From: CAZNLS01 sp964573895
Lineage (GTDB): Bacteria > Acidobacteriota > Aminicenantia > UBA2199
Direction of reading: 5' to 3'
Assembly: GCA_964573895.1 (NCBI GenBank)
Contig: CAZNLS010000119.1
Coordinates: 1-7,280, forward strand
Length of the DNA stretch: 7,280 nt
In this document: positions 6,507 through 7,280 of the stretch, piece after piece
Layout: every line of letters begins with the position of its first letter
How positions within the stretch are numbered: the first letter of the stretch is position 1
The notes under the pieces: model-generated
The model's input: only the letters and a program-made list of their open reading frames with translations
The model's database searches: none
Told to the model about the DNA's origin: nothing
Translations under genes and position numbers: made by a program

Positions 6507-6902
6507 ATGAAAAACAAATCTTTAAATAAATATCCTCCTTACAACATCCAGATCAGGAAACTTCGTAAATCAATGGGAGTCACCCAGGTGCAGCTTGCAG
6601 AAAGTATAGGCCTTACATGGAGATCGATACCAAATATTGAAAGCGGAAGAGTAAGTCCCAAATTATCAACACTTGGAAAAATAGCAAAAAGTCTTAATTC
6701 CGAGCTTCTTATCCTACTGGTCCCTAAAGAAGAGCTCCAGGAAAACAAGTTCCTAAAAACCTCTTCCCAAGGGCACCATACTTTTCATGAGAATATTTCC
6801 ACGAAAAGAGAAAAGATAAATTCTGACGATACCATTAAGCAGGACACAGGCAAATCGGGCGGACTTGTTCTGAATAAGAAGGGTATATTCTTTTTCGATT
6901 AA
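6507..6902 (+). CDS. XRE-family helix-turn-helix regulator, HipB/Y4mF-like
   Basis: This is a 131-residue DNA-binding protein, probably a dimeric repressor. Numbered from the chosen start, residues about 12-72 form an XRE helix-turn-helix: IRKLRKSMGVTQVQLAESIG, then the recognition-helix region TWRSIPNIESGR (37-48) and SPKLSTLGKIAKSLNSELLI. The segment running into LLVPKEE resembles HipB/Y4mF-type antitoxin regulators. Residues about 81-131 are a polar, probably flexible tail ending in hydrophobic GIFFFD, which I do not recognise. The next gene is a transposase, not a HipA-like toxin, so this is either an orphan regulator or has its partner outside the window. The start at 6507 rather than 6501 follows from the promoter position; neither has a Shine-Dalgarno site. 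Two matching palindromes upstream suggest autoregulation. Confidence 0.88.
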   Translation: MKNKSLNKYPPYNIQIRKLRKSMGVTQVQLAESIGLTWRSIPNIESGRVSPKLSTLGKIAKSLNSELLILLVPKEELQENKFLKTSSQGHHTFHENISTKREKINSDDTIKQDTGKSGGLVLNKKGIFFFD

Positions 6903-6957
6903 ATTAGTCAACAGGGACGGTCGTTGTAAAGTTGTATTTAATCTGATATTATAAACA
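6903..6957. other. Short spacer with a GGGACGG motif, possible transposon end
   Basis: The 55 bases between the XRE and transposase genes hold CAAC (6909-6912) and GTTG (6923-6926) flanking AGGGACGGTC. G-rich motifs of this kind are often seen near Y1-type transposases, so it may be part of an element end. The hairpin is only 4 bp and there is no T run, so it is not a terminator. Confidence 0.25.
6924..6952 (+). promoter_or_regulatory. Predicted extended -10 promoter of the transposase gene
   Basis: TTGTAA (6924-6929), a 17-base spacer and TATTAT (6947-6952), with TGA directly before the -10 box. The ATG at 6958 begins 5 bases after the -10 box, close to the expected transcription start, so the message would be leaderless or nearly so. 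Confidence 0.55.
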
Positions 6958-7280
6958 ATGAGGCATGCAAGATTAACTTGGAAAGGTGCTTTCCATCATG
7001 TTATGAATAGAGGTCATAATAGAGAAGCTGTTTTCAAGGATGACTATTTAAAGACAGAATATTTAAAAATTATTTCAGAAGAAGCTGCCTTAATGAAAAT
7101 TCACATTTATTGTTATTGTATAATGGATAATCATTTCCATATGATACTGCAGAATAGTTCCGGCCGTCTATCAGATTTCATGAAACGTGCTCATACACGC
7201 TATGGTATATTTTATAGAAAAATGAATGGTGGAAAAGGATATGTGTTTCATGATAGATTTAAATCCACTGTAATTCAGAA
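6958..7280 (+). CDS. REP-associated (RAYT-like) Y1/HUH transposase, 5' part only
   Basis: The first 107 codons of a Y1_Tnp/IS200-like transposase run open to the window edge; the family is usually about 200-330 residues, so roughly half or more is missing. These enzymes nick single-stranded DNA at hairpin repeats with a tyrosine nucleophile. Family marks in order are FHHVMNRGHNREAVF near residues 12-26, the metal-binding HUH motif in CIMDNHFHMIL (H59 and H61), and GYVFHDRFKSTVI near 94-106. Tyrosines Y82 and Y86 lie in the helix region that carries the nucleophile in relatives; which one is catalytic cannot be decided here. No frameshift or stop is seen. There is no Shine-Dalgarno site. It may be domesticated, as RAYTs often are, or part of a mobile element; the 3' side is needed to tell. 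Confidence 0.88.
   Translation, partial: MRHARLTWKGAFHHVMNRGHNREAVFKDDYLKTEYLKIISEEAALMKIHIYCYCIMDNHFHMILQNSSGRLSDFMKRAHTRYGIFYRKMNGGKGYVFHDRFKSTVIQ

Overview
This AT-rich window looks like accessory or lightly organised chromosome from a Gram-negative (two-membrane) bacterium. The main clue is a 753-residue protein with a signal peptide, a CBM9-like domain and a DUF5916-type outer-membrane barrel. That family is common in Bacteroidota, Acidobacteriota/Aminicenantes-like and related lineages. The promoters read as ordinary sigma-70 type (TTGACA-like, 17-bp spacer, TATTAT-like) and two genes have AAGGAG Shine-Dalgarno sites. This argues against classic Bacteroidota expression signals, so an Aminicenantes- or other uncultured-phylum-like source is a low-confidence guess.

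Layout. Positions 62-1549 (minus): a cytoplasmic GAF-PAS-PAS sensor with paired CxxC motifs, a coiled-coil tail and no output domain. Positions 1731-2612 (minus): an EamA/DMT-type ten-helix transporter, with a probable AT-rich terminator that abuts the promoter of the sensor gene. Positions 2720-4042 (plus): an exported M20-family metallo-amidohydrolase with a complete metal-ligand set. Positions 4046-6307 (minus): the CBM9-like/DUF5916 protein, convergent with the amidohydrolase, with only 3 bp between the stop codons. Positions 6308-6506: a regulatory intergenic region with two nearly identical 21-bp palindromes. Positions 6507-6902 (plus): an XRE/HipB-like DNA-binding protein. Positions 6958-7280 (plus): the first 107 codons of a Y1/REP-associated HUH transposase, cut by the window edge.

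The genes do not form one operon; nearly every gene has its own promoter. The most interesting part is the right-hand regulatory region. One palindrome fills the spacer of the XRE promoter and its twin lies 91 bp away, towards the divergent DUF5916 gene. This suggests an autorepressed regulator that may also control its neighbour. The XRE and transposase genes both have a -10 box only 5-6 bases before the chosen ATG, so both are predicted to be read from leaderless mRNAs. In three genes (sensor, amidohydrolase, XRE) the most upstream ATG overlaps or touches the -10 box and cannot be in the transcript if the promoter call is right. I therefore use shorter starts for those genes. I found no clear multi-gene defence or biosynthetic system in the window.
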